A DNA stretch of 64,000 nt, from NCBI GenBank assembly GCA_947457075.1, contig CANGUG010000004.1:88490-152489 (forward strand), in the 5' to 3' direction. Origin of the DNA: Bacteroidota bacterium (GTDB lineage Bacteria > Bacteroidota > Bacteroidia > Chitinophagales > Chitinophagaceae). The first letter of the stretch is position 1. Every line of letters begins with the position of its first letter. Position numbers and translations under genes: made by a program. Below, one piece after another: positions 10,001 through 17,643 of this stretch. A model generated the notes under the pieces. That model did not search any database, had not been told where the DNA came from, and saw only the letters and a program-made list of their open reading frames with translations.

Positions 10001-10386
10001 TAGACGGGGAAACGATTCCCTTATTGGTGACCGAAGTGGAAATCATTGCCGAAGATATCCCTGGTTGGAGCGTGGCCGTAAAAAATGCCCTTACCGTTGC
10101 CTTAGACATAACCCTAAGCCCTACCTTGTTGAAGGAAGGAAATGCGCGAGAATTGGTAAATAGGGTCCAAAACATAAGAAAAGAGGCCAATTTTGAGCTT
10201 ACAGACAAGATTTTACTACGAATTGTGGATAACACCGATTTGAAGGACGCCATTAATGAATTTTCCGATTATATTTGCCGCGAAATACTGGCATTGGAAA
10301 TTGACTGGGTTCCCTCATTGGAAGACGGGGTGGATGTCGAAATAAATGACCAAAAATTAAGGATTTCAGTTTTACAAAAAGGATAA
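7036..10386 (+). CDS. ileS: Isoleucyl-tRNA synthetase, IleRS2 type with altered HIGH motif
   Basis: A 1116-residue class I synthetase that charges tRNA-Ile. Its length and the block KRKGGWDTHGLPVELGVEK are typical of the IleRS2 (eukaryote-like) branch rather than the approximately 940-residue IleRS1. The KMSKS-type loop is K663-M-S-K-R667, the CP1 editing domain lies around residues 190-440, and the C-terminal anticodon-binding region follows the KMSKR loop. The first signature motif reads PSANGMPGIHHVIS, so residues 57-60 are G-I-H-H where the family normally has H-I-G-H: the first and third positions are exchanged. IleRS2 enzymes are known for mupirocin resistance, and the swapped motif has been linked to hyper-resistance. 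Whether an IleRS1 exists elsewhere cannot be seen. The next gene begins 2 nt after the stop. Confidence 0.97.
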   Translation: MSNQYPEFNGLHLPTIEAEILAAWKKEQAFEQSVSLREGKTPFVFYEGPPSANGMPGIHHVISRTLKDMMCRYKTMQGFQVKRKGGWDTHGLPVELGVEKELGITKEDIGKKITIEEYNQKCREAVLRYKKEWDDITNKMGYWVDLNNPYITFENNYIETLWWILSTLYKKGYLYQSVSIQPYSPAAGTGLSSHELNQPGTYKDVKDTSAVAMFKAIPSTESQFLFDAAAMNKNNQDVYYMAWTTTPWTLPSNLGLTVGPNIDYVLVATYNPYTAMPVNVVLAKALLSKYFKEEGLTIENFAEGDKIIPWKILTEFKGAQLNGLRYEQLMPFEANDPATFEGDPFKIITGDFVTTEDGTGIVHTSPAFGADDYKVGQKNNLGIITLVDREGKFVDGVGEFSGRYVKNYKDEKDYVDVNVDICVKLKKENRAFKVEKYEHNYPHCWRTDKPILYYPLDAWFIKTTAVKDRLVELNKTINWKPKSTGEGRFGNWLENMVDWNLSRSRYWGTPLPIWRTEDGTEEICVGSVEELTTLYTAAKEKGFNKEVHLQIVNGKLDVDLHKPFVDQIELLSATGQPMKRVSDLVDVWFDSGAMPYAQWHYPFENKDLIDKGEAFPADFICEGVDQTRGWFYTLHTLGVLLFDSVAYKAVMSNGLVLDKNGNKMSKRLGNVVNPFETLNTYGADATRWYLVTNASPWDNLKFDLSGIQEVQRKFFGTLYNTYQFFVLYANVDGFKFEQDYIPVAERPEIDRWIISSLNSLVQTVTTSMDDFEPTNAGRAIETFVDEHLSNWYVRLCRRRFWKGTYTQDKIAAYQTLYECLETITRLMAPIAPFFCDQVFRNLNGITKRHNATSIHHVDFPKADIAKIDMALEERMQMAQDICSLVLSIRKKVNIKVRQPLQKILIPVLDPKQKAAIEQMEELILAEVNVKEINYITETEGVISKKLKPNFKLLGAKLGTKMKQASATIAALSQAQITQLEKEGTLNLEIDGETIPLLVTEVEIIAEDIPGWSVAVKNALTVALDITLSPTLLKEGNARELVNRVQNIRKEANFELTDKILLRIVDNTDLKDAINEFSDYICREILALEIDWVPSLEDGVDVEINDQKLRISVLQKG

Positions 10387-10388
10387 AT

Positions 10389-11441
10389 ATGGCTACAAAG
10401 AAACCAGCGCCTAAAAAAGCGGCACCAGCGAAAAAGGCGGCACCTGCAAAAAAAGCAGCGCCAGCAAAAAAAGCGGCACCAGCCAAAAAGGCGGCACCCG
10501 CTAAAAAAGCAGCTCCTGTAAAAAAAGCGGCTCCCGCTAAAAAAGCAGCGCCAGCTAAGAAAGCGGCACCAGCGAAAAAGGCGGCACCCGCTAAGAAAGT
10601 GGCTCCTGTAAAAAAGGCAGCACCCGCTAAAAAAGCAGCGCCAGCAAAAAAAGCAGCACCTGCTAAAAAAGCGGCTCCTGTAAAAAAAGTAGCACCTGCA
10701 AAAAAAGCGGCGCCAGCGAAAAAGGCAGCACCTGCTAAAGTAGTAGCTAAAGCACCAGTAAAAGCGGCACCGGCTAAAAAAGCGGCGCCTGCTAAAGTAG
10801 TTGCTAAAGCCCCTGTTAAGGCAGCCCCTGCAAAACCTGCCCTTCCAGCGAAGCCAGTTGAAAAATACGTACCTCCTGCAAAGCCAGTACCTAAAATACC
10901 TACACCACCTGTAAAGCCAGTGCGTAAAGCAGCTGAGCCCATTAAAGATGTAAAGGTACCTAAGATCAATGCAAAAAGCAGTGTACCTTATCAACCAGGG
11001 TATGTACCTATGGAAAAAAGAAAAGAAGTTGAAAGATCAACTGAGACTTTAGTGAAATATTCAGATGCGGAGTTAGCGGAATTCAAAGAAATAATTACCC
11101 GCAAATTAGATGCAGCAAAAAAAGAATTAGTTTACTTGCAAGGAATCATTACTCGTAAGGATGAACTTGGAGGAGACAATGATGATGCTAGATACATGAC
11201 CATGGAAGACGGTAGCGTAAGTATGGAAAGAGAGCAATTGGGTCAAATGGCAAGTCGTCAAATTACTTTTATTGACCACTTAGAAAAAGCCTTGATGCGT
11301 ATCGAAAACAAAACATACGGTATTTGTCGTGTGACTGGTTTATTAATTGATAAAGCGCGTTTAAAAGCGGTTCCTCATGCAACTTTAAGCTTAGAAGCAA
11401 AATTAGGCTACGTGAAAAATAGCCCTAATGTTCCTGAGTAA
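10389..11441 (+). CDS. DksA/TraR-like protein with long Lys/Ala/Pro (histone H1-like) N-terminal tail
   Basis: A 350-residue two-part protein. Residues 9-116 are 18 consecutive hexads of the type KKAAPA, followed by two KVVAKAPVKAAPA units and a Pro/Lys-rich linker to about residue 215; this part is strongly basic and surely disordered, resembling bacterial histone H1-like tails. Residues 215-350 form a DksA/TraR-like module: a coiled-coil hairpin (SDAELAEFKEIITRK to MASRQITFIDHLEKALMRI) and the terminal globular motif NKTYGICRVTG. Only one of the four zinc-finger cysteines remains, a zinc-less form common in Bacteroidota DksA-like proteins. It lies 2 nt after ileS and ends at a terminator. 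DNA binding by the tail and action at the RNA polymerase secondary channel are inferences. Confidence 0.8.
   Translation: MATKKPAPKKAAPAKKAAPAKKAAPAKKAAPAKKAAPAKKAAPVKKAAPAKKAAPAKKAAPAKKAAPAKKVAPVKKAAPAKKAAPAKKAAPAKKAAPVKKVAPAKKAAPAKKAAPAKVVAKAPVKAAPAKKAAPAKVVAKAPVKAAPAKPALPAKPVEKYVPPAKPVPKIPTPPVKPVRKAAEPIKDVKVPKINAKSSVPYQPGYVPMEKRKEVERSTETLVKYSDAELAEFKEIITRKLDAAKKELVYLQGIITRKDELGGDNDDARYMTMEDGSVSMEREQLGQMASRQITFIDHLEKALMRIENKTYGICRVTGLLIDKARLKAVPHATLSLEAKLGYVKNSPNVPE
10413..10736 (+). repeat. 18-bp coding minisatellite (KKAAPA codons)
   Basis: Eighteen tandem units of 18 bp encode KKAAPA and close variants (KKAAPV, KKVAPV, KKVAPA). Synonymous codons differ between units (gct/gcg/gca/gcc, aaa/aag), so the array is old enough to have drifted while the peptide is conserved, which suggests selection on the protein repeat. 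Copy number is likely to vary between strains. Confidence 0.9.
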
Positions 11442-11471
11442 TAATGAATGGTGTGAACCTTGGAAATAATG

Positions 11472-11500
11472 AAAAGCCTCGATTCGTCGGGGCTTTTTTA
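11472..11500. terminator. Bidirectional terminator with TTCG tetraloop
   Basis: AAAAGCCTCGA (11472-11482), loop TTCG, then TCGGGGCTTTT (11487-11497) with one G-U pair and a T run. It serves the DksA-like gene and, read the other way, the convergent ABC exporter gene whose stop is 7 bp away. Confidence 0.85.
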
Positions 11501-11506
11501 ATGTAG

Positions 11507-13324
11507 TTATTTCACCTCCTGCATATCAATCAACTTACGGTAATAACCGTTTTGAGCAATCAGGGTGTCATGGTTGCCGCGTTCTACAATGCTTCCTTTT
11601 TGTAATACAATAATTTCGTCCGCGTGACGAATGGTTGAAAGTCTATGTGCAATGACAATTGAAGTTCTATTTTGCATCATATTGTTAATTGCATCTTGCA
11701 CCAGTTTTTCACTTTCAGTATCCAATGCGGAAGTCGCCTCGTCTAAAATTAAAATTGGCGGATTTTTTAATACTGCTCTTGCAATGGTTAAACGTTGACG
11801 TTCCCCTCCACTTAATTTACTTCCTCTATCACCAATGATGGTGTTAAAGCCATCTTCCTTCTTCAAAATAAAATCGTAGGCATTGGCAATTTTTGCAGCA
11901 GCGATTATTTCTGCCTCAGTCGCATCGGGCTTGCCTAATGCAATATTGGCGGATATGGTGTCATTGAATAATATGGGTTCCTGGGTGACAATGCTAATTT
12001 GTTGCCTTAAACTATGTAAACTATACTCTTTTATATTTTTGCCATCAATTAATAATTCACCTCCAGTCACATCATGAAAACGGGGTACTAAATCAGCCAA
12101 TGTGCTTTTTCCTGCACCGGATGAGCCAACTAATGCAATGGTTTTACCCTTTTCAATAGTAAGGTTAATATTGTTTAGGATACTAATATCTTGATAAGAG
12201 AATTGAATATGATTAAACTGAATTGAATGACTAAATCCATTTAGTTCAATTGGATTTTTATGCTCATCTACCACAATTGGTGCTTCTAAAACCTCGTTGA
12301 GTCTATCTAAAGTAGCCACGCCACGATTCACATTGTACACCGCTTGTGACAAGGCTTTTGCAGGATTGATAATTTGAGAAAATAAAGCAACATAACCGAT
12401 AAATGAACTACCTGAAAGTATTTCACCACTCAATACCAATTTACCTCCAAACCACAAAACGCAACAAAGTATAATTACGCCTAAGGATTCAGAAAGTGGA
12501 GACGCTAAATCGCGGCGGTATAAAATTTTATTCTTGATTAAAAATATTTCATCTACCAGACTAAAAAAACTTTTCTTCACCTTATGCTCCGCATTGAATG
12601 CTTTTATGATTCTCAAGCCTGTTAAAGTTTCTTCCATCTGCGACATAATTTCTCCCCACTTCACTTGCGCCTTATTGGTTTGTTTTTTTAAACTTCTACC
12701 AATTCTCCCTACAATCAAACCTGCAAGGGGCAATAAAACAAAAACAAATAAAGTAAGCTTTACGCTTATTGCAAAAAGCACAATAATAATCCCAATAATA
12801 TTCAAAGGCTCTTTAATCATGCCTTCTAATGCACAAATAATGGATGATTCCAATTCAGCAATATCATTAGAGGATCTACTTAAAATATCTCCCTTTCTTT
12901 GCTCCGTAAAATAGCCAATAGGCAATTGCAATACTTTATTGTATAATAATTTTGAATATTTCCTGGTTACCGCATTTCGAATAGGGGCCAAAAAATAAAA
13001 GGCAAGGTATAGGAATAAATTTTTTAGCAAAACGGCTGCAATAATTCCAAAACAAATCCAACCCAAGGCATTTACTTTACCATGTTGGGCAATATTCACT
13101 TGAAGGAAATTATAAAGCATGTCTTTTAAACTTCCTGCGCCGGCAGTTGCTTGTTTGACCACCCCAGTTAGTTCAGTACTTCCAAAAATGAGGTCCATAA
13201 AGGGCATCAACATACTCAAGGAAAAAAGGCTGAATATTATAGAAAGGGTAATAAATACCGAGTACAGGCTCATGTGAACCTTGTATTCCTTGATATAACT
13301 AATAATTCTAAAAAATTTCTTCAT
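11507..13324 (-). CDS. ABC exporter, MsbA-like (fused permease and ATPase)
   Basis: A 605-residue half-transporter: six membrane helices in the N-terminal approximately 320 residues (type IV exporter fold), then a nucleotide-binding domain with Walker A GSSGAGKST, Q-loop, signature LSGGERQRL, Walker B ILILDEATSALD and the switch histidine in IAHRLSTI. Members flip lipid A precursors or export other amphiphiles as homodimers; the closest role here is MsbA-like lipid export, but the substrate cannot be read from sequence. I place the start at the ATG giving MKKFFRIISYI, since ten extra upstream codons add nothing conserved. It is convergent with the DksA-like gene and divergent from rbfA. Confidence 0.85.
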   Translation of the reverse strand: MKKFFRIISYIKEYKVHMSLYSVFITLSIIFSLFSLSMLMPFMDLIFGSTELTGVVKQATAGAGSLKDMLYNFLQVNIAQHGKVNALGWICFGIIAAVLLKNLFLYLAFYFLAPIRNAVTRKYSKLLYNKVLQLPIGYFTEQRKGDILSRSSNDIAELESSIICALEGMIKEPLNIIGIIIVLFAISVKLTLFVFVLLPLAGLIVGRIGRSLKKQTNKAQVKWGEIMSQMEETLTGLRIIKAFNAEHKVKKSFFSLVDEIFLIKNKILYRRDLASPLSESLGVIILCCVLWFGGKLVLSGEILSGSSFIGYVALFSQIINPAKALSQAVYNVNRGVATLDRLNEVLEAPIVVDEHKNPIELNGFSHSIQFNHIQFSYQDISILNNINLTIEKGKTIALVGSSGAGKSTLADLVPRFHDVTGGELLIDGKNIKEYSLHSLRQQISIVTQEPILFNDTISANIALGKPDATEAEIIAAAKIANAYDFILKKEDGFNTIIGDRGSKLSGGERQRLTIARAVLKNPPILILDEATSALDTESEKLVQDAINNMMQNRTSIVIAHRLSTIRHADEIIVLQKGSIVERGNHDTLIAQNGYYRKLIDMQEVK

Positions 13325-13393
13325 ATACAAACTATTCCACGGAATAATCAGCAAAGTAACTAATTTTACAGCGAATCAACGATTTTGATTATT

Positions 13394-13738
13394 ATGGAAG
13401 AAGGTAAAAGACAGAAACAAGTAGCTGGGGCCATTCAGAGCACCATGAATGATATATTTTTAAAATTAGGCCTCAACATAGTGGATGGTGGAATGGTATC
13501 TATCTCCTCGGTCAAAGTGACGCCCGATTTATTGGAAGCCAGAATATACCTTAGCTTATTTCAGGTTTCGGACCAGGCTGCTTGCTTCAAAAAAATCCAA
13601 TCTCAGGCCTGGGAAATTAAAAAGCGATTAGGGGAGGAAATGAAACACCAGCTTAGGAGAATCCCTGTATTGCATTTTTATTTAGACGACACATTGGATT
13701 ATGTGTTTAAAATGGAAGAGATTTTTAAAACCTTATAA
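13394..13738 (+). CDS. rbfA: Ribosome-binding factor A
   Basis: A 114-residue KH-fold protein needed for maturation of the 30S subunit, where it binds the 16S rRNA 5' helix. Family features are the N-terminal GKRQKQVAGAIQ helix, the strand VSISSVKVTPDLLEARIYLS, and RRIPVLHFYLDDTLDY near the C-terminus. ATG 13394 is used; an in-frame TTG three codons upstream is less likely. The stop codon TAA is immediately followed by the GTG start of the FtsX-type permease gene, so the two are an operon. Confidence 0.93.
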   Translation: MEEGKRQKQVAGAIQSTMNDIFLKLGLNIVDGGMVSISSVKVTPDLLEARIYLSLFQVSDQAACFKKIQSQAWEIKKRLGEEMKHQLRRIPVLHFYLDDTLDYVFKMEEIFKTL

Positions 13739-14956
13739 GTGTATCTTTTATTTGCTTGGCGATATTTTAGAGGCAAGTATGCTTTTCAAGCAATACAAAT
13801 TATTGTTTGGGTAAGTGTTTTTGCAATAGCCATTGGCACTGCCGCCCTCATTACTATTTTGAGCGTATCCAACGGATTCACTTCAGTGGTGAAAACCCTG
13901 TATGCCGACTTTTATGCCGATGTTAGAGTGACCCCCAAAGAAGGTAAATATTTTACAATTACGGATGCTCAATTTTCAAAACTTAAGTCCATCCAAGGTG
14001 TTCAAGCAGTGAGTAAAGTAATTGAGAATAGGGCGCTACTCATGAAGGACGGATACCAAGCAGTAGCCTTAGTAAAGGGAGTTGATACCAATTATGGTCG
14101 TATCAATCAAGTAAGTAAATACTTGAAAAGAGGATCATATGCTATTGGTGATTTGGATAAACCAATGTTGTTAATGGGCATTGGCATTGAGCAGAAATTA
14201 GGTTTATTTCAAAATGAGGTAGGAGATACTGTACAAATGTATGCAGTGAATAGATCAGGCAAAGTAATCACACAGCTAGGGCAACTTAATTCGCTGAGTG
14301 CACAGGAAGCAGGGTCTTTTTCAGTACAACAGGAATTTGATGATCAATATGTTTTTACCAATACAGCATTTGCACAATATTTATTTGATTTGCAACCCAA
14401 TGAAATTTCTGCCATTGAGTTTTCAGTACCAATGCAGGAGGATAAAGTAGTTACTGCTATACAAGAAATACTGGGTCCCGGTTTTTTAGTACGCAATAAG
14501 TATCAGCAAAATATTGATTTATATAGAATCATGCAAGCAGAAAAATGGATTATATTTTGCATACTGGCCTTAGTTATGGTAGTGGCCTCCTTTAATTTAG
14601 TGGGCGCATTAACCATGCTTGTTTTAGAAAAACAAAAGGATATACATGTACTCAATGCAATGGGTGCAACCGCCTGGGATGTGCAGAAAATATTTTTGAT
14701 GTTATCGGCAGTGATGGCCTTACTAGGTGCATTTATTGGAGGCGGCATTGCAAGTTTATTTATCTGGTTACAGCATAAATTTCACCTTATCAAATTAGGA
14801 GGAAGCTCCTTTATCATTGACTATTACCCCATTGAGCCCATGGTAATTGACTATGTGGCCATTATGTTATTGGTTGTATTTATTGCAATACTGGCAGGGT
14901 GGATTCCTTCTAGAAAAGCAGCTGCAAAAATTTATGAAGGCGTTGGGAATCAATAA
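13739..14956 (+). CDS. FtsX-like permease (LolC/LolE or MacB type)
   Basis: A 405-residue membrane protein with one N-terminal helix, an approximately 230-residue periplasmic domain and three C-terminal helices, the layout of LolCE/MacB permeases. The N-terminus (LLFAWRYFRGKYAFQAIQ) and the block DIHVLNAMGATAWDVQKIF match the LolE family, which extracts lipoproteins from the inner membrane with the ATPase LolD. The start is GTG, directly abutting the rbfA stop; the conserved ARRYF-like start of the family supports it. No lolD gene is in the window. Its stop codon lies inside a 12-bp hairpin arm at the start of the 100-bp tandem duplication. Confidence 0.85.
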   Translation: MYLLFAWRYFRGKYAFQAIQIIVWVSVFAIAIGTAALITILSVSNGFTSVVKTLYADFYADVRVTPKEGKYFTITDAQFSKLKSIQGVQAVSKVIENRALLMKDGYQAVALVKGVDTNYGRINQVSKYLKRGSYAIGDLDKPMLLMGIGIEQKLGLFQNEVGDTVQMYAVNRSGKVITQLGQLNSLSAQEAGSFSVQQEFDDQYVFTNTAFAQYLFDLQPNEISAIEFSVPMQEDKVVTAIQEILGPGFLVRNKYQQNIDLYRIMQAEKWIIFCILALVMVVASFNLVGALTMLVLEKQKDIHVLNAMGATAWDVQKIFLMLSAVMALLGAFIGGGIASLFIWLQHKFHLIKLGGSSFIIDYYPIEPMVIDYVAIMLLVVFIAILAGWIPSRKAAAKIYEGVGNQ

Positions 14957-15163
14957 GGGCTATTAAAAATTAGCCCTTATTGATTTTCCCTTTTTTTGAT
15001 TTTTACTACTTTTCACTATCGTTCAAATTTTTTCAAAATTTTGAACGTCAGTAGTAGGGCTATTAAAAATTAGCCCTTATTGATTTTCCCTTTTTTTGAT
15101 TTTTACTACTTTTCACTATCGTTCAAATTTTTTCAAAATTTTGAACGTCAGTAGTAGGGCTAT
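14956..15163. repeat. Exact 100-bp tandem duplication with nested hairpins
   Basis: Two identical 100-bp copies (14956-15055, 15056-15155) are followed by the first 8 bp of a third. Each unit holds a GGGCTA/TAGCCC hairpin and, further on, a longer structure: CGTTCAAA pairs with TTTGAACG, flanked by ACTACT and AGTAGT. In copy 1 the first hairpin extends to 12 bp and includes the permease stop codon. The unit lies between convergent gene ends. No open reading frame is apparent in it. Complete identity suggests recent duplication or homogenisation. Confidence 0.95.
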
Positions 15164-15196
15164 AAAAAAACCGCAAGGTTTAATTGCGGCTTTTTA
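15163..15196. terminator. Terminator after the transketolase half-gene
   Basis: CCGCAA (15171-15176) and TTGCGG (15184-15189) pair around a 7-nt loop, flanked by A and T runs on the two sides, so it can act in both directions. Confidence 0.75.
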
Positions 15197-15213
15197 ATAT
15201 TATTTCAAAAGGA

Positions 15214-16053
15214 TTAGTAGTCTCCTAAGGTTTCTTCTAATTGACTTAAGGCATTGGCTAATTGTTCATCGTTAGGGGCAATGCCATGCCACTCGTGTCC
15301 GGTTTCCATAAAATCAACGCCTTTGCCCATTACTGTTTTCATCAAAATAACGATAGGCTTGCCTTGACCGGTTAATGATTTTGCTTTTTCTAAAGTACTT
15401 ACAATCTCCTCCATATTATGTCCGTCCATATGCAACACCGTCCAATGAAATGCCTTGAATTTTTCTTCTAAATTATCTAGGTTCAATACTTTGCTTAAAG
15501 GACCATCAATTTGTTGGCCGTTCACATCGATAGTGGCGATATAGTTGTCCACTTTATTATGGGCAGCAAACATAATGGCTTCCCAATTTTGACCTTCCTG
15601 TAACTCACCATCACCATGTAAAGAATAAACAATACGATCGTCTGCTTTGTATTTTTTTGAAAGTGCAGCACCAATGGCCACACTCATTCCTTGTCCTAGT
15701 GAACCACTTGCAATACGAATACCAGGTAGTCCTTCATGGGTAGTAGGATGACCTTGTAAACGAGAATTTATTTTACGGAAAGTAGCAAGTTCTTTTACAT
15801 CAAAATAACCTGAACGAGACAAAACTGAATAAAAAACGGGAGAGATATGGCCGTTAGACAAAAAGAATAAATCTTCATTTTTGCCATCCATTTTAAAATC
15901 GGTATCCTTCTTTAATACTTTAAAATAAAGTGCAGTTAAAAAGTCAGTACAACCTAAAGAACCTCCAGGGTGACCGCTTTGTTGTGCATGAACCATTCTT
16001 ACAATGTCTCTTCTTACTTGAGAAGCAATTTTAGTTAATTCTGATGTTGCCAT
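15214..16053 (-). CDS. Transketolase, N-terminal subunit
   Basis: A 279-residue protein equal to the N-terminal, thiamine-diphosphate pyrophosphate-binding half of transketolase. Conserved parts include HAQQSGHPGGSLGCTDFL, SNGHISPVFYS, the TPP motif GDGELQEGQNWEA through VDNYIATIDVNGQQIDG, and VMGKGVDFME. In the split form a second subunit carries the pyrimidine-binding and C-terminal domains and is normally encoded immediately downstream; here the downstream side is the tandem duplication and the convergent permease gene. The C-terminal partner must be elsewhere or absent. The start is taken at MATSELTKIASQ because upstream residues are not conserved. It is divergent from frr. Confidence 0.9.
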   Translation of the reverse strand: MATSELTKIASQVRRDIVRMVHAQQSGHPGGSLGCTDFLTALYFKVLKKDTDFKMDGKNEDLFFLSNGHISPVFYSVLSRSGYFDVKELATFRKINSRLQGHPTTHEGLPGIRIASGSLGQGMSVAIGAALSKKYKADDRIVYSLHGDGELQEGQNWEAIMFAAHNKVDNYIATIDVNGQQIDGPLSKVLNLDNLEEKFKAFHWTVLHMDGHNMEEIVSTLEKAKSLTGQGKPIVILMKTVMGKGVDFMETGHEWHGIAPNDEQLANALSQLEETLGDY

Positions 16054-16071
16054 ATAATAGGGTATTGGTGG

Positions 16072-16079
16072 CAAAGATA
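16072..16079 (-). promoter_or_regulatory. Candidate -7 box for the transketolase subunit gene
   Basis: TATCTTTG on the minus strand, 18 nt before the ATG at 16053; consensus TAnnTTTG. No clear -33 element. Confidence 0.45.
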
Positions 16080-16117
16080 GATAAAAAAAAGACTTATGGA
16101 GAATACGATGATTTGCG

Positions 16118-16125
16118 TAGCTTTG
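16118..16125 (+). promoter_or_regulatory. Candidate -7 box for frr
   Basis: TAGCTTTG, 19 nt before the frr ATG at 16145. Together with the box at 16072-16079 it defines a compact divergent promoter region. Confidence 0.45.
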
Positions 16126-16144
16126 TAAATTCAAATTATTGATT

Positions 16145-16708
16145 ATGTCAGAGGAATTAAAAAAAATCACGACCGAAGCGGAAGCAGGTATGAAAAAGGC
16201 GATTAATTACCTGGAAATAGAAATTTCTAAAATCAGAGCCGGAAAAGCAAGCCCTTCCATTTTAGAAGGAGTGAATGTTGATTATTATGGCACACCTACA
16301 CCAATTAGTCAGGTAGCCAATGTGCAGGTTTTAGACACTAGAACCATTAGCATCCAACCTTGGGAAAAAAACATGTTGGCCTTAATTGAAAGAGCTATTA
16401 TGGCTGCGAATATTGGTATTACTCCACAAAATGATGGGGTGAATATTCGTTTATTCATGCCTCCATTAACCGAAGAACGTCGTAAAGAATTATATAAAAA
16501 AGCGGCAGGAGAAGGCGAACATAGTAAAGTAGCTATCAGAAATATAAGAAGAGACCATATTGAAAAAGTGAAGAAAGTGCAAAAAGACGGAGCAAGTGAA
16601 GATATTTGTAAGGGCGCAGAAGAAGAAATACAAGCCCTGACCGATAAGCATATTGCTTTAGTGGACAAACACCTTGAAGCAAAAGAAAAAGAAATAATGA
16701 CGGTATAA
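16145..16708 (+). CDS. frr: Ribosome recycling factor
   Basis: A 187-residue protein, normal for RRF, which with EF-G splits post-termination ribosomes. Family blocks are visible: the N-terminal helix with MKKAINYLEIEISKIRAGKA, the YYGTPTPISQVANVQV segment, IQPWEKNMLALIERAI, and IRLFMPPLTEERRKEL. ATG 16145 gives the usual N-terminus; an in-frame TTG two codons upstream is rejected. It ends before a terminator that lies inside the 3' end of the convergent EamA gene. Confidence 0.97.
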   Translation: MSEELKKITTEAEAGMKKAINYLEIEISKIRAGKASPSILEGVNVDYYGTPTPISQVANVQVLDTRTISIQPWEKNMLALIERAIMAANIGITPQNDGVNIRLFMPPLTEERRKELYKKAAGEGEHSKVAIRNIRRDHIEKVKKVQKDGASEDICKGAEEEIQALTDKHIALVDKHLEAKEKEIMTV

Positions 16709-16730
16709 ACTCAAAAAATTTATTGGAACG

Positions 16731-16766
16731 AAGCCCTCTTTACTTATTGTTTGGAGGGCTTTTTTA
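16731..16766 (+). terminator. frr terminator overlapping the EamA gene 3' end
   Basis: AAGCCCTC (16731-16738) pairs with GAGGGCTT (16754-16761), followed by Ts. The second arm also encodes the last residues (KKPSKQ) of the EamA transporter on the opposite strand. Confidence 0.8.
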
Positions 16767-17643
16767 TGAAATTTAAATTCCCTCTGTTCACAATATAAAC
16801 ACCCAGTAAGATGACCCCTAAACAAATAAGCTGTTTAAAGCTTAAGGATTCGCCATCAATTAACCCCCAGCCCACTGCAACAATTGGTATGCCATAAGTG
16901 ACCATTGATCCAAATAAAATACCTGCCCTTTTCACTAAAAAATAAAATAAGATAGTGGCAATTGAAGTACCCACAATTCCCAAAATACTACTGGCCATTA
17001 ATGATTTAATTACGGCAGGGTTATGTAATGAGTAATTAAAAAAGCCTGTAAAATATAAAACCGCAAAACTTGGGATTACTAAAAATGCAAAAGCCAATGA
17101 GGCTATATTTAGGGAGCCTAAATTTTGCATATACCTACCCACCAAATTGACATTAATTCCATAAAGTAGTGTAGCTAAAAGTACTAAACCAGCAAAGGAT
17201 AAATTATGCAAGCTCACATCCTTGCCTGATGCCAATAAAAAACTAAGACCAATAAAGCCAATAATCATCCCCAACACTTTTACCCAACTTGTATTTACTT
17301 TAAAAAAAAGTACGCCAACAATAATGGTAAACAAGGGGGTTAGGGAGTTTAATATACCTGCTAAGGAACTATCTATTTCGGTTTCGGCAATACAAAATAA
17401 AAAGGCGGGGATAAAATTGCCTAAAAAGCCAGTTAACAATACTAGCCCCATTTTTGCCCTTGGAATTAATTGAATGGCTTTGTAAGCAAAAGGGAGTAAA
17501 ATCAAACCAGCGGAAAGCATTCTAAGAGAGGCCACCTGGTAGGGGCTGAAAGATTTCAAGCCTTCTTTCATCAGTATAAAGGAGCTGCCCCAAACAAGGG
17601 CTAAAAGGGCAAAAACCAACCAATTGGTCCACTTAGCATGCAT
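16744..17643 (-). CDS. EamA-family (DMT superfamily) transporter
   Basis: A 299-residue membrane protein with about ten hydrophobic helices arranged as two EamA repeats (residues about 10-140 and 150-285). The first repeat begins ALLALVWGSSFILMKEGL and the second has the GxxxATILFYFLVKRAG pattern. Family members export or import amino acids, nucleosides and other small metabolites; the substrate cannot be read from the sequence. It is convergent with frr, sharing its terminator, and divergent from scpA. Confidence 0.88.
   Translation of the reverse strand: MHAKWTNWLVFALLALVWGSSFILMKEGLKSFSPYQVASLRMLSAGLILLPFAYKAIQLIPRAKMGLVLLTGFLGNFIPAFLFCIAETEIDSSLAGILNSLTPLFTIIVGVLFFKVNTSWVKVLGMIIGFIGLSFLLASGKDVSLHNLSFAGLVLLATLLYGINVNLVGRYMQNLGSLNIASLAFAFLVIPSFAVLYFTGFFNYSLHNPAVIKSLMASSILGIVGTSIATILFYFLVKRAGILFGSMVTYGIPIVAVGWGLIDGESLSFKQLICLGVILLGVYIVNRGNLNFIKKPSKQ

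Noticed and set aside
10253..10994. Long minus-strand open frames rich in Gly/Ala/Phe or Arg/Phe/Cys opposite the KKAAPA repeats.
   Set aside because: They are mirror readings of the 18-bp coding array of the plus-strand DksA-like gene, with no start context and no family resemblance.
14956..15163. Possible CRISPR-like array.
   Set aside because: The two copies are directly adjacent with no spacers, the unit is 100 bp and there are no cas genes.
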